A stretch of 64,000 nt of DNA from Saposhnikovia divaricata (GCA_036435485.1 CM071597.1:148859647-148923646), one strand, 5' to 3'; shown: positions 35,120 to 48,493, counted from the first letter of the stretch. The notes: generated by a model not told the origin, from the sequence alone. A program made the numbers and translations.

Positions 35120-35911
35120 ATAAATATAGTAAACAAACACATCAGTTTTTAATTTCAACTGATGTTAAAGGCTCTAGACATCGGTTAAGAACTGATGTGA
35201 AGGAAAATTTTAACTGATGTCTTTGTGGGTGTAGAGAAAGGTACCCCTCTTTTACATCGGTTTTTAACCAGTGTCTAAGCTCATCTTTTACATCGGTTTC
35301 AAGCAAGAAACGATGTCTATTGTACACCTTAAACCTCAGTTGCATAAGCAAACCGATGTTAAAAATAAACGTAGACATCAGTTACTAACCGATGTAAAAG
35401 GCAAGGACCAACCGATGTCTTAAGTTGTCTTAGACATCGGTTCAAAACCGATGTGAAAAGTGTTGGACCTTTCTCTACACCCACAAAGACATCGGTTGGA
35501 AAATGGCCAGACATCGGTTTTTAGCTGATGTCTATTGACCTTTTTCTAGTAGTGTCTCTGGATCTTCCTTGAAGCATTATTTCATGACAATGATTTGTAC
35601 AATTACACAGCTAAAATTGGTGCCCTTTACAAGGACATGTTATAAGAGAAAATCTAACTAAGTGGGTTCCCCAATTAAGGGGTCATGTAAGTAATGGAAA
35701 GCATTACAAACGGCTTGTTATAAGATAGTTACAAACATGCCTCTATGACTAACAATCTCCCCCAAAATGTGAGTAAGACCCTTAGTCACAATTTCATGTC
35801 TAATAACAAGCCTAACATACATGAAGATATAACATTGACAAGTACAGGTATGAATCTGATTAAGAATTTGGATACAAGTGCAGAAAGATATAGATGATTT
35901 ATGAGTGAATA

Positions 35912-36382
35912 TTAGCCATGATCCCTTGACTTCATCCTTTAAGCTTTGGCTTCTAAATCATCATATCTCTTTGGTTCTTTTTGCATTATCATCCATTGCC
36001 ACTATGAGGCCTTGCACAATCCTTTGGCTCTTAGTTCATTTGCATTAGCTTCAGGAGCAGCTAACTCCTCCTCTTTTTTTCTAAGATTCTCTTCACTCTC
36101 CTTTCTCAGCTTCTCATGGTGGTCTCACTTCATTTTCATAAATCTTGCAATTTATATATTCCAAATTCTCTCCACTTCATCTTCATACCTCACTAGCCTC
36201 ATGATTCTTTCTAGATCAAGTAATTTACCCCAGTGCTGATACATTCCTTGCTTGAATATTTTCTCTCTCCCATCCGTGTATTTAACCTCCAGACACTCAT
36301 CAACTATAGCCACATGGTAGATTTTATGAGCTTGTAGGAATGCCAATGAATCTCTGCCATAATCCTCATCAAGAGGTGGCAA
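35912..36382 (-). pseudogene. Retroelement 3'-terminal ORF remnant, copy 2
   Basis: Orthologue of 7806-8276 with the same two internal stops and a few substitutions (for example MYQHW for MCQHW). No recognisable domain. Confidence 0.45.
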
Positions 36383-37853
36383 GTCTAATCATGGTATATT
36401 TGTGAGAGCTTGAGATGTAGATGCTTTCTTATTTTGAAAGTCTTATGTTTAACCTATTTGTAAACATGGAGAATTCAACTCAATTTGAACAAGAATTTTA
36501 TAGTAAATAGTATAGATATAGTGTCACACGGATCTCAAATGATTAGCTGTCAAAAGAAAGAAGACATAGACAATCTACAGTTTTGATGATATACTACATT
36601 AGGAGAAGTTCATTAATTTGATCAAGCGTTAGGGGTGTAATCAAGATAGTGGATTCTATTTATAGTGACAAGAGGTTTCCACAGTGGCAGAATACAGATT
36701 AGAAAGGTTTGAATAATAGGTGAAAAACTATCTGAAGAACAGTCATTGGGGTTGGCAAAATCATTGTGCAAGTTACAGAAGTGCTAAATTCATTACCACA
36801 AGGATTTTACTATCAAATGCAATGGCTATGAGGAAAAACAAATATCATAAAGAAATGCCAAGTGACATATTCTTAATGCTGGAATCCCGGTTGGAATTGA
36901 TGTATTTTTTGCTAAGCAAAAAGAGTCCGATTTGACCTCAGGAGACCGTAGCTTAAACCTACATTAACTTTGAGGAAAAAGAATTGTCACAAAGAAACCC
37001 CGACTGGAATTGATTTATTTTTTGCTAAGCAAAAGGCGTCCGATTGAGCACCCACAAGAGACCGCAACTTAGATATTATAAATAGACCGGAACTTATAAA
37101 TATTTTATTTTTATTAAAAAATTATATTTATAAATAGAATTGCATTAATGCTGACATCTACATATCATCTTCATAACTACTATTTTAAGCATATCGAGTG
37201 CAAAACATATCTTGGGTACCAAAAATTGTCAAAAAGGCCTTCCTTGGGTTCCCATTAACACAAAATTTTATCCACATAATTAACAAGGATGGTCAATCAT
37301 GAAAGATTAGTATTTTTACAATTGGTTGCCGCAGTATAAAGTGTTTAGTACTAGAAATATAGAATGAAGATGGAAGATGTAGCTCATATTACCATATATC
37401 CTACAGTAACAAAACCAAACCCTAAGTCGCATTTCATCCAATATTAATGTTAAGTATGGCCTCAAAAGAATATACCGTTGACAATTCACACATAGACATA
37501 TATACAATATGTTCAAGATCTTAAGTATAGTTAATTCAATTCAAACCTTTAAGATGAACATTACCTATTTTTGGGTGACATGCAATGCACAACAACCCAC
37601 AAGAACACCAATATTGTTGTCCTTTTCACATTGCTCTGCACAATGAAACAGTCAATTTTAAGTATTTCTTGCACAGATCCTTTACTACCTATCCTTTATT
37701 CTTTATTCTTATATTTTTTTTTTTCATTTTTTACAATGGTCTATGTTTCCCTTTACAAATAATATATGCTAAAATCAAATAATCAATGATCTTTTATCAT
37801 TTATAATTAATATTGCTTTTATTTTCTTGGAAAACACAATTTTATACTAAAAT

Positions 37854-40800
37854 CACTACAAGACAAACAAATTCATACAACACCATTCACACAACAGCTA
37901 AACAAATCCCACTCTCACATCTCCCTCTTTCCCAACATCTCACCTCACTCTCACATCTCTCTCTCCCCAACATCTCTCTCGCTGCTCACCTCTCCAGACT
38001 CTCTCTCACCATCTCCCACTCTCTTTCGCTGCTCACCTCACCAACCCTCTCTCTCTACTCACTTCCGTATCTCTATCTAACAAACCATATCCTCCTTGAA
38101 TAAGAACCCTAGTTTTAGGCTTGAAAAAGATACAAACACTGAATCCTCAAATTGTTTTTCAATTAGGCAAAATCGAAGCTTAATTGGCTCGATTGGACGG
38201 TTGGTTGTCTCCTTAACTTCACCTCCTTAACTCCAAACTTCTTTTCTTATATGTAAATATTTTGATTTTGCAGGTGATTTTAGGGCTTTACATTTGGAGC
38301 TTTCATTTTAGGGCTTCTGATTTCGAGATTTTGTTAAGGTAATTCATCTCTAACTATTAGAGTTTTAATCTTTGGATTTGTATTTTAACTGATCAGGATT
38401 TCAATTTGGATTTTGGGTATTTGATATTGTGTTATATTTAATTGATTTGTTTTGGGTATATTTTGTTGGGAGGAGCTCTGTAAGGAAGCTCACAAAATCG
38501 AAGGCGATCTTTACGTCAAACTCTGTAAGGAACCTCGCAAATATCCTTCTTCTCTTCATAATACATTGAGAAAATCTATGAGGTGTTGAATTCATATGAC
38601 GTTATTTTAATTTTTCACCTTTTCTCCTTTTTTTTACATTGAGAAAATTTATGAGGTTCATATAATCACCTTTTTTGCTGGATTCTTTTAATTTTTCTCT
38701 TCTTTTCTCTTCTCCTTGGAATAAATTTATAGGTTCCAAAATATGAACTACTAAGGCCCGGTTCTGTTACACCTATGGCCATACCAAAAGGCTTCCTTTA
38801 TCATGTCGACTTCACAGCTAAGAACACTGATGTTACTGATGCTCTATAAGAGAGATTTTTCATAATGCCCCAAATGGTACTTACCCTTCTTGTAAAAATG
38901 GAAGATTCTTGTAATCACAAAATGCCATGCTTCACTCCCCTGCCCTCAAATGCCCCAAATGGTACTTACCCTTCTATACATACACACATATATATATATA
39001 TATATCGATTATAGATCACACTTGTATTATTGTATTAAATTTCTATGTTTTTGTAAGTTTATTGAAACCCCAAATTAGGTTTGTGTGTTTGAATGTGTTG
39101 GTTCATGCAGAAATAGATTATTTTGAGTTTAGACTATAGTGGGTAATCTTCATTTTTTTAAAATATTGAGAAATTTTACTTGTTTATTTTCTAGTATAAT
39201 GATACATACTACACTGCTATTAGTGCCTGCTGCTGACTGATTCTTTTTGGTTTATGAAACTTGTTTTGCAGTATGGAGTTGCTTAATGGGCCTGTTTTAC
39301 TTCCATGTGATCATTTTAGTTGCAAGTACTTAAAAGTATTCTTGATTTTATCAATTTTTTATCTAGTTTTTTGTTATTTTTGCTTTGTAAACTGGGTTTT
39401 TTGTTTGAATGTGAGCAAATCATGCATTAATGATCAGACCAAAAATTGTACCAAATGTCCTGCTTGCAATAGACAATATGTTGATCAAGGTATGGGAAAT
39501 TAAGTACTTGGTTATGATTTTACTTTGTGTCGTTATTTATGTTCTGTGAATTTTGAATTCATTTTTGGTTTGTACTTGGTTGGTTTCAGTTATCAAATTA
39601 CATATCGTAAGCAGTAGCAGTGTTAAAGAAATACACTCCGGGGCATTGGATCCAAATGAAATTGGGATTTCTGGTAGAGATTTTTACAGGTATAATGGTT
39701 CACTATGTAAACCAAGAAATTGCATAAGTAAAATTCTCTACATAGGAGGTAGTTTACGTAGTGAAACATAGAGTACTCAAATTTGTGCTCCATTTAAAAG
39801 TACTCCATAGAACTTTTGCTAAACCTCTGTTATTTTTCTTTTCGGGTGATATGACATGCCAGACATAACATATCATATCGATTTCCTAAGCCTGGCATAG
39901 TGTTTTCAGTCCATTTACTAAGTCAATTTGTTCAAGCACCAAGAATAAAGCGCTTGGCTTATTTTTTTAAGGGATTAAAGATGCTTACACACTGCTGGTT
40001 TTTGGGAGTTATTATTTCCTTCTAATAACTTTCCGATTAAAGGATTTTGTGGATGTGTAGGTCAGTTACAAGGTATTATCTTAAAATTGTTCCTGCATAG
40101 ATACGGTGGTATAATAGGGAAAGCTCCACATTTAAGGACTTCAAATGATCACTAATGAAAGCGGCGGACGAGAGCATGATCTAATTGTTGCTATTCTCCT
40201 TCCTCGGCAATTAGAGATAGTTCTTGCTTTCCTATGTAAATAGAATTTACATAAAATTTTATAATTTATTATTCAAGTTTTATGCTCCTTTATGTATATT
40301 TGTTGGGTTGTGTAAGACTCATTTTTGATATATATAAACCATTGTGTGTGAAATTGAAACACAATACAAGAGAAAAAAAATGGTTGTACCAAGGTAAAAA
40401 AATGACACCATATTCAATGGTTTATAAATATTGTGTTCTAGCGCATCCAACAACAATTTAAATATAAAAAGCACTTGTTTGTAGATGGCAAAAATGATAG
40501 TTTAAATTAAACTAACTATTGTGTATACTACCAAACAACAATGGATAAATTCCACAATAATGTTGGGTGATTATCTTTCAGGCAAGTATTTATTTAATTA
40601 AAACTACTGTGTATAATTCCAAACAACAATGGACAAATTCTACCAGAATGTTGTGTGATTTACATTCAGACAAGTATGTATTAAATTAAAACTATTGTGT
40701 AGCATCTAAACAACAATGGTTTCTAAATCGAGTGTTGTTGTTTCTGGCTATTACACAACGGCATCTAGAGATGAAATGGTTGTCTCTCACTCTTTTAACA

Positions 40801-40950
40801 AGTATTTTGAACCGCTGTGTTCCTTCCTTCTAGCAACGGGTGTAAAACCATTGTCTGATTTCAATCAGACCACTGCCCGATAGACCACGAAAAATTTATA
40901 GGTCAGGCAATGGTGAAAATCTATTGCATGATCTTGTTTTTCTTGTATTG
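37854..40950. mobile_element. Non-autonomous CACTA with BARD1-type RING fragment, copy 2
   Basis: Starts CACTACAAGA at 37854. The right end reads TCTTGTATTG at 40941-40950, so the invariant terminal CACTA has changed to CAATA (read from the outside). TSD aat at 37851-37853 and 40951-40953. Otherwise like 12986-16062. Confidence 0.9.
39272..39489 (+). pseudogene. Captured BARD1-like RING exons, copy 2, splice acceptor lost
   Basis: Same two exons as copy 1 (39272-39325 and 39419-39489). The acceptor before exon 2 reads gagcaa instead of gagcag (39418), so the intron cannot be spliced as in copy 1. It keeps the ancestral CPAC residues of the RING. Confidence 0.75.
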
Positions 40951-42239
40951 AATATATATTTACTTGCAGAATGAGAATAACTTTGGGATGGACTGAGTAA
41001 TAGATTCCATATACAAAAAATTGAGCCAAAGTTCAACAAATACAACCCGCAGGGGATTATATTTAAGAAATCATATCTCATGTCCTCCCAAATTAAACTC
41101 AAGCTATCAATAGTTTATAAAATAGGTGTGGAGCTACACACCTAGAAAATTCATTGCATCATCAAATGGCATGTTTTGTTCATCTTGGCGCCAGTGATAA
41201 GTAAAAGTGTTCTTGTACAGATTCTGGCAGGCGCCATCTGAAAAAGAACAAGGTTTCTTCAAAATTACAAGGTAAAATTACAGTCTCTCAAAAGTTAGAA
41301 AGCAAATTTTAAATGTCTATAGCGAAATTAATTTACCTAATACAATAAAGTTTGAATGACACCGTTGAAAAGATTGAATAGTGTACATATTTATAAAAGA
41401 TAACTGAAATGCTACATCATAGAGGTGTTTTTATTTGTGTAGAGTATATATTTGAAGTCATTTCATACGTATCCCTAAACTAATGTATGATATTATTTTC
41501 AGCAAACTGATCGATGTGTTCTTATTTTGGTTTGATACAATATCAATTCGCATCTTCACGAAATTTAATGTACCTATAATGTGCATTTACGTAAAGAGGT
41601 TTGTAGCAATTTGAAGCACCTAATGCCATAAACCATGATTATCTACAAACCTACTATTCTTAGTTGTTAGATAGCTTAGAGACAGGACCATGCATCTAAC
41701 ATACAACCAGTCAAAAGACACGCCAAATTATTAATGTATATATATCACAAATAAAAAAAATATCTCCACTACACAACAAATTACATGTCCAAACTTGTCA
41801 CTTCATTAATACATGTGACAATATTTCATGATAGATTTAGAGGCGATTAATTCATATTTGGCTTAGAGGGTTATTGTGTAGGCGGGAAAGAAGTTGATAA
41901 GAAATCTCAGGGGTTTTCTATGAAACAAGTGTATATATGCCACATATCTTTGCGATTGTAACAATATAAATGTTCACATTACAATACATTTTAATAAAAA
42001 TCACAAAGTTATAGCATATTTGGACCAAAAAACTCCAATTTTACAAATATCTAGGATGTATTTCTTTTAGTATTAGTAGAATTAGCCACTTGAGTCCCTA
42101 AAAGTATCACGAAGTTCCATTTGAATACTTGTAATTTAACTCCAATAGATTGTATTGTCTTTTACTATATACTATGCTCATACATACCATAAAAATTTTT
42201 GTTGTAGTGTTAATCATAAAGTGTAATTGCCTCTCTACA

Positions 42240-42243
<4 letters not shown>

Positions 42244-42288
<45 letters not shown>
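42244..42288. repeat. (TA)n microsatellite, copy 2
   Basis: Shorter version of the run at 19904-19961. Confidence 0.95.
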
Positions 42289-42290
<2 letters not shown>

Positions 42291-42953
42291 AGTCACCCAC
42301 ATTTAAAAACTATCGAGTAAAACATAAAAACTCTTAATACAATGCAATAATTTTGTTTATTAAGTTTGCAAAAAAATTAAATTATCTCATACCTCATGGA
42401 GGAGCATCTTCTTCATTGTTTATCCCACAATATCACAGAATTCCTGAAAATGTGATCGGTATGCTTTAGTTTAGTATACCATTTGATCAAACACTAAAAA
42501 CTAATATGTTAAACATAAGTGGAAAATCCAAGGACACCCAAGTAGGTTTTGAAATAAAATCAGAAAAAAAGTCAAACATATTGATAAACTCTGTTATTTA
42601 ATTTAAATATACTCCATTGTTAAATATAAATATATTATTACATAATTCCATAATTGCATAAGTGACAGTATAATGACACAACTTTTCCATACTACCTCAA
42701 ATTTTGACACTTAAAATCTTAGATTTGTCTTAATTTTATCACTGGTGGGATAACATGGTGGAATAACATATTAAATATAGAGAAGGAAAGAAAACATGCC
42801 AAAATCAATTCCAAAAATTATTGTTCAATGATCTTATACCCACATATAGAAAAACAAAATTTTTACATGGAAAACAGTAACTAAAATTTTAAATATACAA
42901 AAAGAATATTACAAAATGATCACATATATATTATTAAAATAAACATATGACAC

Positions 42954-43430
42954 AAAATATTGTAAATCATTACTGAAATGAAACACCTACAATAACATTC
43001 ACCTCACACATGCATCTACATACATTCATATATACAAGATGACATATTATAAAAGGTGTAGGAACAATTACCCTATATTCAAGATGTTAAACTTCAAGAT
43101 CTTGTTAAACAGATCACACAATGTCGAGATTACTCAAGGTGACATACACCATTGGTAAAGAGGAAAAAGCGGCTAGGAAATTAGGGTTAGACCTGTACTT
43201 TTATGAGTCCCAAAGAGGAATAAATAAGTTATATTAGGTTGGGCTGGGCTCTTTAATAGGTAAATTATAAGAAAGGTTTTTTATGTTGTGACCCAAGCTA
43301 AGTGTATAATTTAAGCCCATAAAATTAAGTTTATTATAACCCACTCACTAGAATTTGTTTAAAAAAAACTAGGAGGAGATTAATATGATATGTATGCATA
43401 TATTTAATCCTAATGTCTATGGGTTACATT
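42954..43430. other. No gene seen
   Basis: AT-rich DNA following the right edge of duplication copy 2. Confidence 0.5.
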
Positions 43431-44107
43431 TAGACGTTGCAAAATGGGTCTCGATCCGAAAACCCGAATCGAAATTCAAGGAACGGAATCCAATTTTATA
43501 TCCAAATTAGAAAATTATATAATTATTCAAAAATCAATTTGATCCAATCCGAAAAATACCTGAACTGAAAATTTAACCGAAAATAATCCAAAATACAAGA
43601 CCCGATTGTGAATTGGAACCGATATAAACCCAACTATAAATTATCCAAACCAATTATGACTCCAAATATTAAATCCGATTTAGATCCGAGTTAGAAATTT
43701 TACTGGTTATAACATATAACCTTTGTACATTAACACAAATTTCATTCAATATTTACTCGTTCATAAGAAAAATGCATATTTAAAACAATTTTATGTGTAA
43801 TATATAATAATTATTGAATCATCCATTTTTAAAAAAGTACATAATTTTATACTAGATATATTATATTCAATAATAAGGTATTTTTTTAAAGTCTCACAAA
43901 TTAAAATAACTAATGAGTAATAATCAAAAAGGATTCGAACCAATTTTGATCTAAACCGAATTTCATCACTCGGAATTATAACCGAATCGAATCAAATCAA
44001 ATCAATCCGATCGGATTTTAATTCAAATATATCATAACCGAAAGTTGATCTGGATCCAAGATTGATCCAATTCATAACTGATCCAATTATCCCAATTATC
44101 AAGTCTA
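43431..44107. mobile_element. Decayed hAT-like element, same family as 17324-19836 but without satellite
   Basis: The left end tagacgttgcaaaatgggt matches tagaccaggcaaaatgggt of the larger element. The right end cccaattatcaagtcta matches cccgatttgccaggtcta with changes. Degenerate gatccgaa / aaccgaa motifs lie inside both ends, and the core is ordinary AT-rich DNA. A TSD is not clear (flanking octamers agree at 5 of 8 positions). Confidence 0.65.
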
Positions 44108-45540
44108 AATATATTGTATGTGTTTAGAATGTATATAAACATATTGTCAAAGAAGTTTAACTATAAAATTGGTCCATGTTAAGCATAACTCGTGAATATA
44201 TACCATTTTTCAATACATGATTGAATGGCACATAAATTTCACAAAATCAGAACACCTATTGTAACCAAAGTGATAAATTGGAAGAAAAACCTAAAATCTA
44301 GAGTGGAAATTTATTTAGAATGCTTGATTTATTATTTTACTATTTAAACAAAATATAAAATGTAGATCAAAGTGGGAATTCGAGTAAAGGAAAAAAATAA
44401 AATTTAGAAGTAGTATTTTATAAACATATTTGAGTTGTGTTTTATAAAATATTTGAAAATTATTTTATAAAGATAATGTTGAACTAGTAGAATATCACAA
44501 AAATAAAATTTTAGACATATTGTCATGATCTATTTTATTCAATAATTTTGAATATTCAAATAAAGAGAATAGGAATTTTTTTTAAAAATAATTAATATTT
44601 TTTTTGAATAATTAAAGATTATGACAATTTAATTAAATACTTTTGTTGAATAAGTTTATTTTTGGGTTTTAATTATCAATAATGTTTTTGAGATTAATAA
44701 ACTAATATTTAATTTTTTAGGTTCACAGTAAAACAATTTGAATTAATGTTTAAGTAGGTTAATTTTCGAAAATAATAAAGTAAGGACATGGGTTCTTCGC
44801 TTCCATTTACTTAATAATTCTAAAAGTACATATTATATTTGATGTTTGGGTATCTTATGTATGTTTTAGCTTAAAATGAATAAAAAAGTAATAAGTAGAT
44901 ACACATTTATAATTTATAATGGTATTTGTATAAATTTATTTATAAATTAGATAAATGCTTATTGAATTAAATTAAATATTTAGTGATCCCAACACTTCCA
45001 TTTTAAATCAAAAAGCATCTAAAAACACGTTAATTACGGTAAAAAAAAGTCAACTTAAAAGTTGATCACCAAACTGCCTCAAGGAAATCAATTACCTAAA
45101 CTAACATTAATGTTGATTTATGAGATTGCTTGGTATTCCATCTACATGATAGTGTGACATATTAATATTGATTTCTAAGATTTAAGCAATCCATATGTAG
45201 GTAATATATTCATTTTGAAAAATAAAATCCAAGAAATCAACACTAAAATTAATATATTCAAGAAACCAAAATTAATAATAGTTTTTTGCCATTAAGGAAA
45301 ATTGAGTTATTTAAAAGTATATCGGTAACTGATTTTAATAAACCGATTCAAAAACACAAATGAAAAAATTATAAATCATTAGAAAAGAAAATAAATCAAA
45401 CAATGGAAATAAATTGAACTCAATACATGTGTTGTAAATTAAATAGACATTCAGAAACCACAAATGTAAAATATTAATTATCAGAAAAACAAAAAATTCA
45501 AGCGTGACAATACACGAACATGATAAAATATAAATTTTTC
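44108..45540. other. No gene seen
   Basis: Very AT-rich DNA with frequent stops in all frames. Confidence 0.6.
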
Positions 45541-45830
45541 TTATACACAAACCTTAAACATTTTTTTCAACACATATATAATTTGGTTAAACATCATTTT
45601 TTAAACAATAACTAAAATTTAATTGATTACACATAATTTAAATATGAAATTTTATCTGTTTAATATTGGGTGTTTCTTATACACAAACCTCAAACATTTT
45701 TTTTCAGCACATATATAATTTGGTTAAACATCATTTATTAAATAATAACTAAAATTTAATTGAATACATATAATTTAATTTTTCAATGTTAAATATGAAA
45801 TTTTATCTGTTTAATATGGGGTGTGTTGAA
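45541..45830 (+). repeat. Two-unit direct repeat, ~136-bp period
   Basis: Units start at ttatacacaaacct at 45541 and 45677. They share acatatataatttggttaaac and gaaattttatctgtttaata; the second unit has about 15 extra bases. Confidence 0.9.
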
Positions 45831-46854
45831 GCGTTTTTAATAATTTGTTGAATAAATATTATATATTTCTCAACTTTTAGGTTCACTACAAGAAATCTGG
45901 CAATAGACAACACTCAGACAACACCTATGGAAAAACGAGAAAGTATTGTGTAATCCGACATTCACACAATGGGCCAAAACCGTTGTGTGATAAATCTTAC
46001 GACAAGCATTTCGGTGTTGTGTAAATGCATAAGTATTTTTAAGATTAGACAAGCGTTAGCAAATAAGTGTTGTGTGAATGCCTGCAACACAATATCCCGG
46101 AAAACCGTTGTTGTATTCAGACAAGTGTTTTTAGGTCGGTTGTCTAAGTAACAGTCATACAATATGTTATCCATACTGTATTTTTTAGAAATATTATGTG
46201 AATGAAGCATAGACAATACTTCGTAAAAAGTATTGTTAGAATGACAATTTTAGAAAATAACTTTTCTGCATTTTTATAACTAAATTTTGGATTAAAATAA
46301 ATAATCAAAATAAAAACAATTATGAAAAGTAAATAAATAATTTACCTTTTTAAATAAAAGGTAATTTAGTAATTATAAGTAAATAGGTGAAAAGGTGAAA
46401 AGGTTAAAAACATTTCCATTTTTACCTTTTTACCAAAATAGGATTAAAGCAATACTATTCATCACCATCTTCAAGCTTTCATTCCAAGAACATGAAGAAC
46501 ACGAAGAACACAATAATCAATCTCCAATTTCTATATGTTATGGAACTCAAAATCCAACATATGATATATGAAATTGGCCATAAAAACAAGATCTACAACA
46601 TAGCATCTTCAGATTTCACAACAAACACTATTTGCAAATTGTTTTATTTTTAATCCTAATAATTTCGAAAATAAATCGAATTTAAGAAAAAAAATCGAAA
46701 TCACCTGCACCACATCTGTTGGCAAAAACACGTAGGGTTTGTTGAGAGCTTCAATTCGACTACAGGAGCGTCAAAATCCAAATTCAATAACGTCTTCGAA
46801 TTGGACTTTGATCTTCAAGAACAATATTTATCGGAATCTATACTATTACAATGT

Positions 46855-48110
46855 TTTCGTTTTTTTTAAAATCTCGTACAAGCCGCCTTTTTTATTTTTT
46901 GATTATTTTTTATCAACATTAAAAGGAACGTTTATTAACATCTGTACGGTTCGATCGTCGAAGAAATCATTCAAAAAAAATATTCAGTTAATCTGGATCG
47001 TGCCTCGCTACGAGAAGCAGCACCTTTACTACTTTGTTAATAAAATCTCGTACAACCCGACCTTTTTATTTTTAGATTATTTTTTCCCAACACTAAAATG
47101 ATTGTTTATTAACTTTCGTACGGTTCGATCGTCGAAGAAATCATTCAAAAAAATATTCAGTTACTCTGGATCGTGCCTCGTTATAGGAACCAGCACTTTT
47201 ACTACCTTTTTTGTTAAAATCTCGTACTACCCGACCTTTTTATTTTTTGATTATTTTTTCCAAGCACTAAAATTATTGTTTATTAACTTTCGTACGGTTC
47301 GATCGTCGAAGAAATCATTCAAAAAAATCATTCAGTGAATCTGGCACGCGCCCTTTTACTTGAATCGGTATTATTATAACATTTTTGTTAAGATGCGGCA
47401 CGACCAAGACTTTTTAATTTTTGATTATTTTTTCCCAACACTAGAATAAGTATCTATTAACATCCATGCAGTTCGATCGTTGATGAAATCATTTAAAAAA
47501 ATCATTCAGTGAATCTGGATCGTGCCCGTTACAGGAAGCATCACTTATACTAAGTTTTTGTTCAAATCTCGTACAACCCGACCTTTTTAATTTTTGATTA
47601 TTTTTTCCCAACATTGAAATGAGTGTATATTAACATTCGTATGGTTCGATCGTCAAAGAAATCATTTAAAAAAAATCATTCAGTGAATCTGGATCGTGCC
47701 CGCTACAGGAAGCATCACTTCTACTACGTTTTTGTTCAAATCTCGTACAACCCGACCTTTTTAATTTTTGATTATTTTTTCCCAACATTGAAATGAGTGT
47801 ATATTAACATTCGTACGGTTCGATCGTCGAAGAAATTATTTAAAAAAAATCATTCAGTGAATCTGGATCGTGCCCGTTACAGGAAACATCACTTTTACTA
47901 CGTTTTTGTTCAAATCTCGTACAACCCGACCTTTTTATTTTTTGATTATTTTTTCCAACATTGAAATGAATGTCTCTTAACATCCGTACGGTTCGATCGT
48001 CGAAGTAATCATTTAAAAAAATCATTCAGTGAATCTGGATCCTGCCCCGTTAAAAGAAGCATCACTTTTACTACGTTTTTGTTAAAATCTCGTACAATCC
48101 GACCAAATTA
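46855..48110 (+). repeat. ~174-bp satellite array in CACTA (about 7 units)
   Basis: The cgtacggttcgatcgtcg motif recurs near 46944, 47118, 47292, 47468, 47639, 47813 and 47986. Each unit also has aaatctcgtacaacccgacc, tttttattttttgattattt, and ctggatcgtgcc. The unit layout (T-rich block, acat.cgtacggtt.gatcgtcga, A-run) parallels the ~175-bp satellite at 17683-19530. Confidence 0.95.
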
Positions 48111-48434
48111 ATATTTTATTTTTTAAAAAATTTAATATAAATTTTAAATCTACCAATTTAACAAATATTTAAATTTTTATAAATATTAAATATATTTTAA
48201 ATAATTTTATTCTCTCACAAATTATTAATCAAGCCAAAATTTACTTAATCTTATTTTGCCGCTCACGGCTCAACCAATAATTCATTTCCCCCCAAATATA
48301 AATTTCATTTCCATCTTCCCCATCATTTTATTTCCCCTTCTCCTTCCCCCTTATTTTTCAGCAGCCGCTTATCTCTTGTTCTCTAACAAACCCAAACACA
48401 TAGAACTTTTATCTCTTGTTCTTGTCCGCAATAA

Positions 48435-48436
<2 letters not shown>

Positions 48437-48493
<57 letters not shown>
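48437..48493. repeat. (CT)n followed by (TA)n microsatellite
   Basis: About 15 CT units then about 12 TA units, just 5' of the captured exons. CT tracts next to a TATA-like run are common near plant core promoters, but no promoter function is shown. Confidence 0.9.

Larger units (their letters stand above)
31049..35554. mobile_element. Non-autonomous CACTA with xylanase and carbonic anhydrase fragments
   Basis: Ends CACTACTAGAAAAAG at 31049 and inverted CTTTTTCTAGTAGTG region ending at 35554. TSD tct at 31046-31048 and 35555-35557, with a single tct in the empty site of copy 1 (7444-7446). The subterminal motifs are acatcggtt / aaccgatgt (31080-31290 and 35140-35530), unlike those of the other CACTA elements here, so it is a separate family. 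It carries GH10 xylanase exons on the minus strand and an alpha-carbonic-anhydrase exon on the plus strand. No transposase. It inserted after the segmental duplication. Confidence 0.95.
27308..35754 (-). mobile_element. SIRE/Maximus-like copia 3' LTR (interrupted), copy 2
   Basis: Same LTR as 3709-7648, here split by two CACTA elements (27849-30784 and 31049-35554). The LTR edge is at 35754 and the polypurine tract is at 35755-35768. Confidence 0.55.
27308..42953 (+). repeat. Segmental duplication, copy 2 (direct, ~15.6 kb)
   Basis: The counterpart of 3709-20625. It keeps all shared nested elements in the same order and has one private insertion (CACTA 31049-35554). It carries the empty sites for both copy 1 insertions (attaa at 37443-37447, ctcataca at 42178-42185). 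The homology stops after gacac near 42953. Confidence 0.95.

Noticed and set aside
46739..47338. Two plus-strand open frames of 120 and 78 codons with repeated RSSKKSFKK
   Set aside because: They read through the ~174-bp satellite; 174 is a multiple of three, so the repeat keeps one frame open by chance. No protein family likeness.
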